DNA of 64,000 nt from contig NZ_VWWJ01000017.1 in NCBI RefSeq assembly GCF_011753055.1, positions 1 through 64,000 on the forward strand, read 5' to 3'. A program made the position numbers and the translations under genes. The notes beneath the pieces are model-generated. The model did no database searches. It was not told the DNA's origin and saw nothing but the letters and a program-made list of their open reading frames with translations. Source of the DNA: Burkholderia sp. Ax-1719. GTDB lineage: Bacteria > Pseudomonadota > Gammaproteobacteria > Burkholderiales > Burkholderiaceae. Below, in pieces: positions 1 to 8,518 of this stretch (its first letter is position 1; each line of letters begins with the position of its first letter).

Positions 1-337
1 GGCCTTCCTTGACCGTGTCGCCAACCTGCACGAACGGGTCAGCGCCCGGCGACGGTGCGCGGTAGAACGTGCCGACCATCGGCGACGTCACGACGTGGCC
101 TTGCGGCACGGCCGGCGCGGCAGCGGCGGGCGCTGCGGCTTCGCCAGCGGCGGCCGGTGCGGCGGCAACCGGTGCGCCGGCCATCGGCGCTGCGAATTGT
201 GCTGCGGTCGGTTGTACGTAGACCGGCGGCGCGTTCTTGACGATGCGCACCTTGCCTTCGCCCTCGGTGACTTCGAGTTCCGAGATGCCCGATTCGGAGA
301 CGAGGTCGATCAGAGTCTTCAGCTTACGTAGATCCAT
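1..337 (-). CDS. accB: Biotin carboxyl carrier protein of acetyl-CoA carboxylase (N-terminal part)
   Basis: This is the N-terminal part of the biotin carrier subunit of acetyl-CoA carboxylase, which shuttles carboxybiotin between biotin carboxylase and carboxyltransferase in the first step of fatty-acid synthesis. The frame opens with MDLRKLKTLIDLV, continues with the typical SGISELEVTEGEGKVRI strand pattern, passes through an Ala/Pro/Gly-rich flexible linker (about residues 38-78) and enters the biotinyl domain (HVVTSPMVGTFYRAPSPGA). The biotinylated EAMKM lysine motif lies beyond the left window edge, so the gene is cut, not truncated biologically. It follows aroQ on the same strand after about 100 bp, the usual order in Burkholderiales, where accC normally comes next. 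Confidence 0.95.
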   Translation of the reverse strand, partial: MDLRKLKTLIDLVSESGISELEVTEGEGKVRIVKNAPPVYVQPTAAQFAAPMAGAPVAAAPAAAGEAAAPAAAAPAVPQGHVVTSPMVGTFYRAPSPGADPFVQVGDTVKEG

Positions 338-439
338 GGTGCAGCCCCTTTGCTTGAATACGTGAGGTGCCGGGGCGCAAGCGTCCCGGCACGGGATAAG
401 AGTTGTCTTTCAGAGTGCGTCGGTCATCCGGCGCCGAAG

Positions 440-892
440 TTACGACGCCGACCGGGCAGCGAGCCGGTCAAGCGCGTATTCGAGCGCGTAGAGATAACCC
501 TTCCAGCCGAGGCCGCAGATAACGCCTTCGGCCTGGTCGGAAAAATACGAGTGATGCCGGAAGGCTTCGCGGCGATGCACATTCGAGAGATGGATCTCCA
601 CGAACGGAATGCCCACGCCTGCCAGCGCATCCCGGATCGCCACGCTGGTGTGCGTGTACGCCGCCGGGTTGATCAGGATGAAATCCGTCTGTTCCGTGCG
701 GGCCGCCTGGATGCGGTCGACCAGCGCGCCTTCGTGATTGCTCTGGAACGTTGCAAGCTCCACGCCTGCGTCGGCGGCACGGTCGGCGAGCGCCTGATCG
801 ATCTGCGGCAGCGTCACGCGCCCATAGACCTCCGGTTCCCGGGTGCCGAGAAGATTGAGGTTGGGTCCGTGCAAAACCAGCAGTCGCGTCAT
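440..892 (-). CDS. aroQ: Type II 3-dehydroquinate dehydratase
   Basis: The 150-residue product catalyses dehydration of 3-dehydroquinate to 3-dehydroshikimate in the shikimate pathway, as a cytosolic dodecamer of the class II family. The sequence begins MTRLLVLHGPNLNLLGTREP, the class II signature with the catalytic flexible loop (R, Y near residues 19-24, EVYGR), and later shows the IHLSNVHRREAFRHHS substrate-binding and lid segment with the conserved His and Arg. Length is normal for the family (about 145-150). It lies between the TlpA-type gene and accB, all leftward. A second shikimate gene, aroE, is found at 6.8 kb on the other strand. Confidence 0.97.
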   Translation of the reverse strand: MTRLLVLHGPNLNLLGTREPEVYGRVTLPQIDQALADRAADAGVELATFQSNHEGALVDRIQAARTEQTDFILINPAAYTHTSVAIRDALAGVGIPFVEIHLSNVHRREAFRHHSYFSDQAEGVICGLGWKGYLYALEYALDRLAARSAS

Positions 893-1086
893 GGTCGCTT
901 CTTTTTCCGTGGAATTGCGCGAACTTTAGCGCTGATTAGAGAAATTTGTCTAGTTTTCCAAACGGCTGATATGACCCCGAGATCGCGCAGTAAGGCGCGG
1001 TGAGGTCGATCTTCAGTCAATTTCGTCAAATCGAGCGGCAAAAAGTGCTCTACGGCTGTTAAGCCCCGGTCAATTGTTCAGCCGCG

Positions 1087-1653
1087 TCAAAGTGCGTCAA
1101 GCGTGTGGCGCAGCTCGTCCGGTTTGATTTGGCCTAATTTTGTCGCACGAACGGCGCCGTTCGCGTCGATTACGACCGTGTAAGGCAAGCCGCCGGCGGT
1201 ATTGCCGAAAGCGCGCGCCACGTCTGCGCCGCCGAAACCGGCGATATAGATCGGGTAATCGACCTTGACCTTGCCGAGGAAAGTCTTGATGTTGGCCGCC
1301 GAATCCACGCCCAGACCGACAAACTGGATGCCTTTCTTCGCATACTCGCGATGCAGGGCGGACAGTTCAGGCATTTCCTCGACGCACGGGCCGCACCACG
1401 AGGCCCAGAAGTTCACCACGATCGGGTGACCTTTATAGATGGCGAGCGACTGCGGCTTGCCGTCCGGGTTGGTGACGGCGGCGGTCCAGAGCTGGTCCAC
1501 CGCGCTTTGCTTACCGTTGACGGTGGCGGCGTCCGCGTTCGTGATGCCGGCGCTGCCTTCGTGTCCGCCGCTCGCAAAATGTCCTGCAAGAATGCCGCCG
1601 CAGGCTGCCACCGCCGCGACTGCGACGCCGGCCAGAATCCGCTTTGTGTTCAT
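1087..1653 (-). CDS. TlpA/ResA-type thioredoxin-fold disulfide reductase, membrane-anchored
   Basis: The 188-residue protein is a thioredoxin-like oxidoreductase of the TlpA/ResA family, expected to act in the periplasm on cysteine pairs of exported proteins. A hydrophobic N-terminus (MNTKRILAGVAVAAVAACGG) forms a signal anchor or lipoprotein signal. The thioredoxin core follows with VVNFWASWCGPCVEEMPEL (CxxC active site near residue 91) and the cis-proline loop GGLPYTVVID. The reading frame stays open further upstream to 1842, but the ATG at 1653 gives a proper exported N-terminus and avoids a large overlap with the neighbouring gene, so it is preferred. The gene starts 20 bp after the stop of the nucleotidyltransferase-like gene and is probably co-transcribed with it. 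Confidence 0.85.
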   Translation of the reverse strand: MNTKRILAGVAVAAVAACGGILAGHFASGGHEGSAGITNADAATVNGKQSAVDQLWTAAVTNPDGKPQSLAIYKGHPIVVNFWASWCGPCVEEMPELSALHREYAKKGIQFVGLGVDSAANIKTFLGKVKVDYPIYIAGFGGADVARAFGNTAGGLPYTVVIDANGAVRATKLGQIKPDELRHTLDAL

Positions 1654-1673
1654 TGCTGCGCTATCTATATGAG

Positions 1674-2315
1674 TCAGGTGGTGGAGGTGGCGCCGCTCTC
1701 GTCGATCAGCGCCTGGAGTGCCTGCGCATTCGCGCGCGGCAGACGCCCGCGCGCATCGGCACGCACCGCGCCGCGCAGGTCGTCGGTATTGTAGAGCGCG
1801 ACGTGAATGCCGACCGGCTCTTCGGTACGCGAGGGCTTCCACAGGAAGCTGAGCGTTTCCACGTCGCCGCGCGCGGCAAAGTGGCGGGTTTCCGAAACGT
1901 CGTACTGCACGTTCGCGTTCAGCAGCCAGATGGCGACATCCTTGGTGTTATCGCAAAAGATCTGCAGATGGATGTCCGAATGCTCGCCCGCCGTGCCGTT
2001 GAGCACCGCGCCCGTGAGGAACGGGTTGAAGGCCGCGAGCTTGAGCATCCAGTCGAGCGCGATCTCGCGCAGACGCCGCAGCACCGCCGGCTGGCTATCG
2101 CCCTGAAAAAGGGCCTGATATTCGCGGATTTCGTCTTCGATCTGGTCGTTGTCGGGCAACCAGATGCCTTCGATACGGGTGTCCCCCACCACCTGCCGCG
2201 CGGCCTTGCGCTTGGCGGTGGCGTAATCGAGGCCGTCTTCGGCAATCATTCTTGCTGCCGCGATGGCGATTTCCTCGCGCACGCGCTGGGGATCGAAATG
2301 AGCTCTGCGAATCAT
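1674..2315 (-). CDS. Conserved protein of unknown function with a degenerate nucleotidyltransferase-like motif
   Basis: The 213-residue soluble protein has no signal peptide or membrane segment. The N-terminus (MIRRAHFDPQRVREEIAIAA) is helical; a central stretch near residues 106-118, LNGTAGEHSDIHLQIF, resembles the hG-S-x-D-x-D core of nucleotidyltransferase-fold proteins, but the second catalytic Asp is His (SDIHL) and the Gly-Ser is Gly-Thr. This would leave the fold without normal catalytic power; the assignment is inference from a short motif. It sits directly upstream of the TlpA-type gene and divergently from mpl, a position it holds in related Burkholderiales as I recall. Function is not known. 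Confidence 0.7.
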   Translation of the reverse strand: MIRRAHFDPQRVREEIAIAAARMIAEDGLDYATAKRKAARQVVGDTRIEGIWLPDNDQIEDEIREYQALFQGDSQPAVLRRLREIALDWMLKLAAFNPFLTGAVLNGTAGEHSDIHLQIFCDNTKDVAIWLLNANVQYDVSETRHFAARGDVETLSFLWKPSRTEEPVGIHVALYNTDDLRGAVRADARGRLPRANAQALQALIDESGATSTT

Positions 2316-2559
2316 GCGTCCATCATACTAGAGAACGCAAGGCGCTCCCGGCGGCCGCCCCGGCGCAGCGGCGCGCTGCAATGCCGATGCGTCGCGCATG
2401 AGGCCAGCCCTGGCCCGCTGCGGCGAAAAAGGCCCAATGGCTCGGGTACAATACCGTTCTTTGCTCCGGCGGTCCCACACGAAGGCGCCGCCGTCCCGCT
2501 TCACCCATCCCAAAAAACCGATCAACCCGTTCACGACGCCCGCGCGGCGCGACAGGCTT

Positions 2560-3951
2560 ATGCACATCCATATCCTCGGCATCTGCGGCACGTTCATGGG
2601 CGGTCTCGCCGTGCTCGCGCGCAGTGCGGGCCACACGGTCACCGGCTGCGACGCGGGCGTGTATCCGCCGATGAGCACGCAGCTCGAAGCGCAGGGTATC
2701 CGCCTGATCGAAGGTTACGACGCGAGCCAGACCGAGTTGAATCCCGATCTCTACGTGATCGGCAACGTGGTGTCGCGCGGCAATCCGCTGATGGAAGAGA
2801 TCCTCAATCGCGGCCTGCCGTACACGTCGGGCCCGCAGTGGCTCGGCGAGCATGTGCTGCGCGACAAGTGGGTGCTCGCGGTGGCGGGCACGCACGGCAA
2901 GACCACCACCAGCTCCATGCTCGCGTGGCTGCTGGAAGATGCGGGCATGAACCCGGGCTTTCTGATTGGCGGCGTGCCGCTGAACTTCGGCATTTCGGCG
3001 CGTCTGACCGATTCGAGCTTCTTCGTGATCGAAGCCGATGAATACGACACAGCGTTCTTCGACAAGCGTTCGAAGTTCGTCCATTACCGTCCGCGCACGG
3101 CGCTGCTCAACAACCTCGAATTCGATCACGCCGATATCTTCCCCGATCTCGCTGCCATCGAAACGCAGTTCCATCATCTGATCCGCACGGTGCCGGGCGT
3201 GGGCCGCGTGGTCTCGAACGGCCGCAGCGACGCGCTGGAGCGCGTGCTCACGCGCGGCGTGTGGAGCGATGTCGAGCGTTTTGGCGTAGATGGCGGCTGG
3301 CAGGCGTTGCCGGCCGAAGATGGCGTGACCGTGGACGAGCGTTTCGCGGTCTATCACAACAGCGAGCGCGTGGGCGTGGTCGACTGGCAGATCCAGGGCG
3401 AGCACAACCGCCTGAACGCACTCGCGGCGATTGCCGCCGCGCGCAGCGTGGGCGTGCCGCCGGCGCAGGCCGCGCAATCGCTGGCAGGGTTCCGCAACGT
3501 GAAGCGCCGCATGGAAGTGCGCGGCAGCGTGGACGGCGTGACCGTCTATGACGATTTCGCGCACCATCCCACGGCGATCGAAACGACCATCGCGGGTCTG
3601 CGCACGCGCGTGGGCAAGGACAACACCCGCATCCTGGCCGTGCTGGAGCCGCGCTCGAACACCATGAAGCTCGGCGTGATGAAGGCGCAACTGCCTGCAA
3701 GTCTCGCCGACGCCGATCTGGTGTTCGGTTATGGCGCGCCCAGCGGCAAGGACGCGCTGGGCTGGGACCTGGCGGGCGCGCTCGCGCCGCTCGGCGAGAA
3801 AGCGCACGCGTTCCACGATCTCGACGCGCTGGTGAAGGCGGTCGCCGCCGCCGCGCGTCCGGGCGATCAGGTGCTGGTGATGAGCAACGGCGGTTTCGGC
3901 GGCGTGCATCAGAAGCTGCTCGATGCGCTCGCGGCGCGGAGCGCGGCGTGA
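2560..3951 (+). CDS. mpl: UDP-N-acetylmuramate:L-Ala-gamma-D-Glu-meso-diaminopimelate ligase
   Basis: Mpl re-attaches recycled tripeptide L-Ala-gamma-D-Glu-meso-Dap to UDP-MurNAc in the cytosol, feeding murein breakdown products back into peptidoglycan synthesis. The 463-residue protein begins MHIHILGICGTFMGGLAVLA, the Mpl form of the Mur ligase N-terminal Rossmann domain. It has the ATP loop GTHGKTTTSSM near residues 114-124, the central-domain segment EADEYDTAFFDKRSKF and the C-terminal VYDDFAHHPTAI and EPRSNTMKLG motifs that separate Mpl from MurC. The ATG at 2560 is chosen because the homologous N-terminus starts there; the open frame upstream lacks similarity. Its TGA overlaps the GTG of the next gene. 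Confidence 0.96.
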   Translation: MHIHILGICGTFMGGLAVLARSAGHTVTGCDAGVYPPMSTQLEAQGIRLIEGYDASQTELNPDLYVIGNVVSRGNPLMEEILNRGLPYTSGPQWLGEHVLRDKWVLAVAGTHGKTTTSSMLAWLLEDAGMNPGFLIGGVPLNFGISARLTDSSFFVIEADEYDTAFFDKRSKFVHYRPRTALLNNLEFDHADIFPDLAAIETQFHHLIRTVPGVGRVVSNGRSDALERVLTRGVWSDVERFGVDGGWQALPAEDGVTVDERFAVYHNSERVGVVDWQIQGEHNRLNALAAIAAARSVGVPPAQAAQSLAGFRNVKRRMEVRGSVDGVTVYDDFAHHPTAIETTIAGLRTRVGKDNTRILAVLEPRSNTMKLGVMKAQLPASLADADLVFGYGAPSGKDALGWDLAGALAPLGEKAHAFHDLDALVKAVAAAARPGDQVLVMSNGGFGGVHQKLLDALAARSAA

Positions 3952-4523
3952 TCATCTATCTGCACGGTTTCCGCTCGTCGCCGCAGTCGTTCAAGGCGCG
4001 TTTGCTGGCGGAACGTCTGGACCAGACCGGCCGCGCAGCCGAGTGGTTGTGCCCGACGCTGCCGGTTTCGCCGTTCGAGACCGTCGCGCTGATCGAGCAG
4101 GACATCGCCGCGAAAGCCCAGCCAGGCGAGCGGATTACGCTGATCGGCAGTTCGCTGGGCGGCTACTTCGCCACGCATCTGGCTGAAAAGCACGACTGGC
4201 GCGCCGCGCTGCTGAACCCGGCGGTCGTGCCGGAACGCGATCTGTCGAAGTATCTGGGCGAGCAGCCGCTCTGGCATGGCGGCGGCAGCATCGTCGTCGA
4301 GCCGCGCCATCTCGACGAATTGCGTGCGCTGGCCGTTGCGCAGATCACGCAGCCGCAGCGCTACTATCTGCTCGCCGCTACCGGCGACGAAGTGCTCGAT
4401 TACCGCGAGATGCTGGCGCACTATCCGGGTGTCGCGACGCACCTGATCGAAGGCAGTGACCACGGCATCAGCGAATTCGCCGATTACGTCGACGAAGTGA
4501 TCCGGTTCTGCGACGCAGCTTAG
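3948..4523 (+). CDS. YqiA-type alpha/beta-hydrolase esterase
   Basis: The 191-residue protein belongs to the YqiA/UPF0227 esterases, small cytosolic serine hydrolases that cleave short acyl esters; the physiological substrate is not established. It starts MIIYLHGFRSSPQSFKA (oxyanion region HGF), has the nucleophile elbow LIGSSLGGYFAT with Ser near residue 68, an acidic residue after YYLLAATGDEVLDYREM and the catalytic His in EGSDHGIS near residue 174. The GTG start at 3948 shares its last two bases with the mpl TGA, indicating translational coupling to mpl. Length is normal (about 190-200). Confidence 0.9.
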   Translation: MIIYLHGFRSSPQSFKARLLAERLDQTGRAAEWLCPTLPVSPFETVALIEQDIAAKAQPGERITLIGSSLGGYFATHLAEKHDWRAALLNPAVVPERDLSKYLGEQPLWHGGGSIVVEPRHLDELRALAVAQITQPQRYYLLAATGDEVLDYREMLAHYPGVATHLIEGSDHGISEFADYVDEVIRFCDAA

Positions 4524-4553
4524 GGAAGAACCCACGCGTCGCACGTTCGCGCC

Positions 4554-4581
4554 TTGGCGCGCGAGCGCCTATATGTATACA
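4554..4581 (+). promoter_or_regulatory. Possible sigma70-type promoter for the RNase II-family gene
   Basis: In the 119-bp gap before the RNase gene there is TTGGCG at 4554 and TATACA at 4576, separated by 16 bp. Each box matches four of six consensus bases. It is a weak candidate, but it is the only AT-rich patch in the gap. Confidence 0.3.
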
Positions 4582-4642
4582 GCAGCACCGCCCGCGCGCC
4601 GCGCGCGTGGTCGGTGATAGCAAGACTGAACGAGAGTGTTGA

Positions 4643-6781
4643 GTGAACGTTTTCTTTGAGGAATCGGGCAGTTTCAAGGCCGGCAGCGTGCTGTCGAAGC
4701 AGGGCGACGCGTTTCAGGTCGAGTTGCCGGGCGGACGGCGCGCGAAAGTGCGCGCCAAGGACGTGCTGATCGAATTCGACAAACCCGCCGCCGGCGAACT
4801 GCTGGAACAGGCCGACGCCGCCGCGCAGGAGATCGATCTCGATTTCCTGTGGGAGTGCGCGCCCGCCGACGAATTCGCCTACACGGCGCTCGCCACCGAA
4901 TACTTCGGCGCGACTTACGGCCCGGTCGAGCGCGCTGCGCTCGTGCTGCGCCTGCACGGTTCGCCCGTGTATTTCCGCCGCAAGGGCCGCGGCCAGTATC
5001 AGCGCGCGCCCGAAGAGCAGCTCAAGATGGCGCTCGCGTCGCTGGAGCGCAAGCGTCAGCAGGCGCTGGTGCAGGCGGGCTACGAAGAAGAGATGAAGGC
5101 GGGCAAGCTGCCTGAAGCGCTCAAGGACAAGGCGCTGGGCCTGCTCACCAAGCCGGACAAGAACTCGATCGAATACAAGGCGCTCGAAGCCGCCGCTGCG
5201 GCGCGCGGGATTTCGATGCCGCGCCTGATGCTCGAATGCGGCGGGATTTCGTCGCCGCGCGCGCTGCACGAAGCGCGCTTCCTGGCGGAATTCTTCCCGC
5301 ACGGCACCGGCTTCCCGCCGGTCGAAGTGGGCGCGCTGCCCGAAGACCTGCCCGATGCGGGCGATCACGTGCAGGCGTTCTCGATCGACGACGTCACCAC
5401 GACCGAAATCGACGATGCGTTCTCCATCGAGCATCTGGCCGATGGCCGCGTGCGCATTGGTATCCACATCGCCGCGCCGGCGCTGGGCATCGCGCGTGGC
5501 GACACGGCCGACACGATTGCGCGTACGCGCCTGTCGACGGTCTACATGCCGGGCGACAAGATCACCATGCTGCCCGACGATTTCGTCGATGCCTTCACGC
5601 TCAAGGAAGGCGGCCTGCGCCCGGCGCTGTCGCTGTACAGCATCGTGAACCGCGAGACGCAGGAAATCGTCGCCAGCGAAACGCGTGCCGAGCGCGTGTT
5701 CGTGAAGAGCAATCTGCGCCACAACACGCTCGACGAGGTCGTCACGGAAGAAACGCTGGCCGCGGGCACGGGCGACTATCCGCACAAGGACGACATCGCC
5801 GTGCTGTGGCCGTTCGCGCAGGCGCTGTTCGAAAAGCGCCAGGCGGCGCGCGCGGGCTACGGCCTGCGCCGCGAAGTGCAGCGCAACACCGACTACAACT
5901 TCTACGTGGAAGGCGAGCAGGTCAGCATCACGCCGCGCCGTCGCGGTTCGCCGCTGGACATGATCGTCGCCGAACTGGCGATTCTCGCGAACTCCACGTG
6001 GGGCGCGTTCCTCAACGATCACGGCGTGCCGGGCATCTATCGCTCGCAGCGCGCGTTCGGTGCGCCCACTGGCCCCAAGCGCACGCGCATGCAGACCAAC
6101 GCCGCGCCCCACGAAGGCCTGGGCGTCGCGCAGTACGCGTGGAGCACCTCGCCGCTGCGCCGTTACGTCGACCTCGTGAACCAGTGGCAATTGCTTGCGT
6201 GCGTGGAACACGGCGTGGCGGCCAAGCTGGTCGCGCCGTTCAAGCCCAAGGACGCGGATCTGTTCGCCGTCGTGCAGGGCTTCGACGAAACCTACACGGC
6301 CTATGCCGATCACCAGCGGCGCATGGAGTACTTCTGGTGTCTGCGCTGGCTGCAGCAGGAAATGCGCGGTGACAGCGGTGAACCGCGCCGCGAATTCCCG
6401 GCTACGGTCGTCAAGGACGATCTGGTGCGCTTCGAAGAAGTGCCGCTGCTGATGCATGTGCCGGCGCTCGGCGTGCATGCGCGCGGCACGCGCCTGATGA
6501 TGGAAGTGATGTCGATCGACGAACTGACCATCGAGGCGTCGGTGCGCATGCTGCGCGTGCTGGACGCGCCGGTCGTGACGAGCGGCGAGCAGCCGGAAGA
6601 AGAGGCGGGCGAAGACGAAGAACTGATCGACGCCGCCGACGAATCGGCGGAAAGCGAAGCCGAAGCGCAAGCCGAAGCCGACGCAGGCGCCGAGGCGAGC
6701 GCCGAAGGCAACGCAGCGCAGGAAGGCGGCAGCGAAGAAGTGCAGCAGTCGGAACAGCACGCCACGGAGCCGCGCGAATGA
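4643..6781 (+). CDS. RNB-domain exoribonuclease (RNase II/R family)
   Basis: The 712-residue enzyme is a processive 3'-to-5' exoribonuclease of the RNB family, involved in RNA turnover. An N-terminal region of about 250 residues precedes the RNB catalytic domain, recognised by VQAFSIDDVTTTEIDDAFSI near residues 244-263 (metal-binding Asp cluster), HIAAPALGI, and SLYSIVNRETQEIV further on. The segment QYAWSTSPLRRYVDLVNQWQ contains the conserved SPLRRY-D-x-x-N/Q core. The last 55 residues are an acidic tail rich in Glu/Ala with no evident fold, unlike the basic tail of E. coli RNase R. Start is GTG at 4643. The stop overlaps the aroE start as ATGA. Confidence 0.9.
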   Translation: MNVFFEESGSFKAGSVLSKQGDAFQVELPGGRRAKVRAKDVLIEFDKPAAGELLEQADAAAQEIDLDFLWECAPADEFAYTALATEYFGATYGPVERAALVLRLHGSPVYFRRKGRGQYQRAPEEQLKMALASLERKRQQALVQAGYEEEMKAGKLPEALKDKALGLLTKPDKNSIEYKALEAAAAARGISMPRLMLECGGISSPRALHEARFLAEFFPHGTGFPPVEVGALPEDLPDAGDHVQAFSIDDVTTTEIDDAFSIEHLADGRVRIGIHIAAPALGIARGDTADTIARTRLSTVYMPGDKITMLPDDFVDAFTLKEGGLRPALSLYSIVNRETQEIVASETRAERVFVKSNLRHNTLDEVVTEETLAAGTGDYPHKDDIAVLWPFAQALFEKRQAARAGYGLRREVQRNTDYNFYVEGEQVSITPRRRGSPLDMIVAELAILANSTWGAFLNDHGVPGIYRSQRAFGAPTGPKRTRMQTNAAPHEGLGVAQYAWSTSPLRRYVDLVNQWQLLACVEHGVAAKLVAPFKPKDADLFAVVQGFDETYTAYADHQRRMEYFWCLRWLQQEMRGDSGEPRREFPATVVKDDLVRFEEVPLLMHVPALGVHARGTRLMMEVMSIDELTIEASVRMLRVLDAPVVTSGEQPEEEAGEDEELIDAADESAESEAEAQAEADAGAEASAEGNAAQEGGSEEVQQSEQHATEPRE

Positions 6782-7641
6782 GCGCCGATCAAGCAAAGCA
6801 TCGTGACCGATACGCCGTGATCGGCAACCCGATTGCGCACAGCAAGTCGCCGTCGATCCACGCGCAATTCGCCGCCGAGACCGGCGAGCCGGTCGAGTAC
6901 GAGCGTCTGCTTGCGCCGCTCGATGGCTTCGTCGAACACGTGCAGGCGTTTCGCGCCGCGGGTGGACGCGGCCTGAACGTGACCGTGCCGTTCAAGCTCG
7001 AAGCGCATGCGCTCGCGCATCGACTGTCGCCGCGCGCGGCGGCGGCGGGCGCAGTCAACACGCTGCGCTTCGACGAAGACGGCATTTTCGGCGACAACAC
7101 CGACGGATTTGGCCTCGTTCGCGACATCGAAGTGAATCTGGGCGTGCCGCTCAAGGGCAAGCGCGTGCTGCTGCTGGGCGCGGGCGGTGCGGCGCGCGGC
7201 GTGGTGTTGCCGATGCTGGAGCGTCATCCGCTCGAAATCACCATCGTCAATCGCACCGCGCAGAAGGCGCATGCGCTGATCGAGCAATTCGAAGGCGCGG
7301 CGCGCGAGTTCGGTTGCGCGATCAACGGCGGCGGTCCTGAAGCCGTAGACCCGAAGCCCTACGACGTGATCGTCAACGCGACAGCCGGCAGTCTCGACGC
7401 CGCGCTGCCCGAATGCGACGCACGTGCTTTCGGCGCGGGCACGCTCGCCTACGACATGATGTACGGCGCGGAACCGACGGTCTTCATGCGTCACGCCGAA
7501 TCGCTCGGCGCGCGTGCATCGGACGGCCTGGGCATGCTGGTCGAGCAGGCCGCCGAGTCGTTCTTCGTCTGGCGCGGCGTGCGTCCGGACGGTGCGCCGG
7601 TGCTGGCCGGTCTGCGCGCGCAGCTGGCGGCGCAGGTCTGA
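6778..7641 (+). CDS. aroE: Shikimate dehydrogenase
   Basis: AroE reduces 3-dehydroshikimate to shikimate with NADPH in the shikimate pathway. The 287-residue protein carries DRYAVIGNPIAHSKSPSIH near the N-terminus (shikimate-binding Ser pair), LNVTVPFKLEAHAL with the catalytic Lys, NTDGFGLVRDIE with the catalytic Asp, and the NADP-binding glycine loop LLLGAGGAARGVVLP followed by VNRTAQKA, whose Arg matches NADP preference. The C-terminal DGLGMLVEQAAESFF is typical. Its ATG overlaps the RNase stop (ATGA) and mtgA starts 20 bp downstream, so the three genes look like one operon. Confidence 0.97.
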   Translation: MSADQAKHRDRYAVIGNPIAHSKSPSIHAQFAAETGEPVEYERLLAPLDGFVEHVQAFRAAGGRGLNVTVPFKLEAHALAHRLSPRAAAAGAVNTLRFDEDGIFGDNTDGFGLVRDIEVNLGVPLKGKRVLLLGAGGAARGVVLPMLERHPLEITIVNRTAQKAHALIEQFEGAAREFGCAINGGGPEAVDPKPYDVIVNATAGSLDAALPECDARAFGAGTLAYDMMYGAEPTVFMRHAESLGARASDGLGMLVEQAAESFFVWRGVRPDGAPVLAGLRAQLAAQV

Positions 7642-7661
7642 GCGAGCGGGAACGCGAAGCC

Positions 7662-8465
7662 ATGCGCAGAGATGCGGCGGGACCGCAGACCGCAAGCGAG
7701 TATGTGCGCGGCTTCGCCCAGCGCGCCGGTGCGGCGCGCGGCCAGCAGGCGGTGAAGCGGCCCGGCGCGCTGCGCTGGCTGATCTACGCGGCTTCGGTGA
7801 CGGTGGTGTCGTGGCTCGCGCTGCAACTGTTCTACTTCGCGCAGATTGCGACATGGAACGTTGTCGATCCGCAGAGCACGGCGTTCATGCGCTCGGACGC
7901 CGCTTATCTGCAGGCGGATCATCCCGGTCTCGACATCCAGCATCAATGGGTGCCGTACGACCAGATTTCGCGCAATCTCAAGCGCGCGATCATCGCGTCC
8001 GAGGACGCGAACTTCGTCAACAACAACGGCTACGAAACCGACGCCATCCTGCAGGCGTGGGAGCGCAACAAGAAGCGCGGCCACATCGTGCGCGGCGGAT
8101 CGACGATCACGCAGCAACTCGCGCGCAATCTGTTTCTATCGCGCGAGAAAAGCTATATCCGCAAAGGCCAGGAGCTGATTATCACGTGGATGCTGGAGAC
8201 GCTGCTCGACAAGGAGCGCATCTTCGAGATCTATCTGAATTCGGTGGAGTGGGGCAACGGCGTCTACGGCGCGCAGGCCGCCGCGCAGCATTACTACAAG
8301 ACGAATGCGACGAAGCTGACCGCGTGGCAATCGGCGCGGCTGGCGGTGATGCTGCCGCGTCCCAAGTTCTTCGACGATCACCGGAATTCGGCTTATCTGT
8401 CGCAGCGTTCGGGCGTGATCGCACGGCGCATGGGGGCGGCGGAGTTGCCGCAATCTTCGCAGTAA
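7662..8465 (+). CDS. mtgA: Monofunctional biosynthetic peptidoglycan transglycosylase
   Basis: MtgA polymerises lipid II into glycan strands at the outer face of the inner membrane. The 267-residue protein has a cytosolic N-terminus, one membrane segment (about residues 38-58, WLIYAASVTVVSWLALQLFY) and a family GT51 domain: AIIASEDANFVNNNGYE with the catalytic Glu, RGGSTITQQLARNLFLS, RKGQELIITWMLE and FEIYLNSVEWGNGVYGAQAA with the second Glu. The His usual in the first motif is Asn here. The ATG at 7662 gives normal family length. It ends in a strong intrinsic terminator. Confidence 0.95.
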   Translation: MRRDAAGPQTASEYVRGFAQRAGAARGQQAVKRPGALRWLIYAASVTVVSWLALQLFYFAQIATWNVVDPQSTAFMRSDAAYLQADHPGLDIQHQWVPYDQISRNLKRAIIASEDANFVNNNGYETDAILQAWERNKKRGHIVRGGSTITQQLARNLFLSREKSYIRKGQELIITWMLETLLDKERIFEIYLNSVEWGNGVYGAQAAAQHYYKTNATKLTAWQSARLAVMLPRPKFFDDHRNSAYLSQRSGVIARRMGAAELPQSSQ

Positions 8466-8493
8466 AAAGCGCCGGCAAGACCGGCGCTTTTTT
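8464..8493. terminator. Bidirectional intrinsic terminator between mtgA and queF
   Basis: A 12-bp stem (8464-8475 with 8481-8492) encloses the loop CAAGA and is flanked by an A5 run on the left and a T6 run on the right, so it can end both mtgA (rightward) and queF (leftward). It overlaps the mtgA stop codon. Confidence 0.9.
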
Positions 8494-8518
8494 CATGCAA
8501 CTTCCATTTACCTGGCGC

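Noticed and set aside
367..392. 8-bp stem-loop between aroQ and accB
   Set aside because: No T-run follows on the transcribed strand, so it is not a convincing terminator; no other function is supported.
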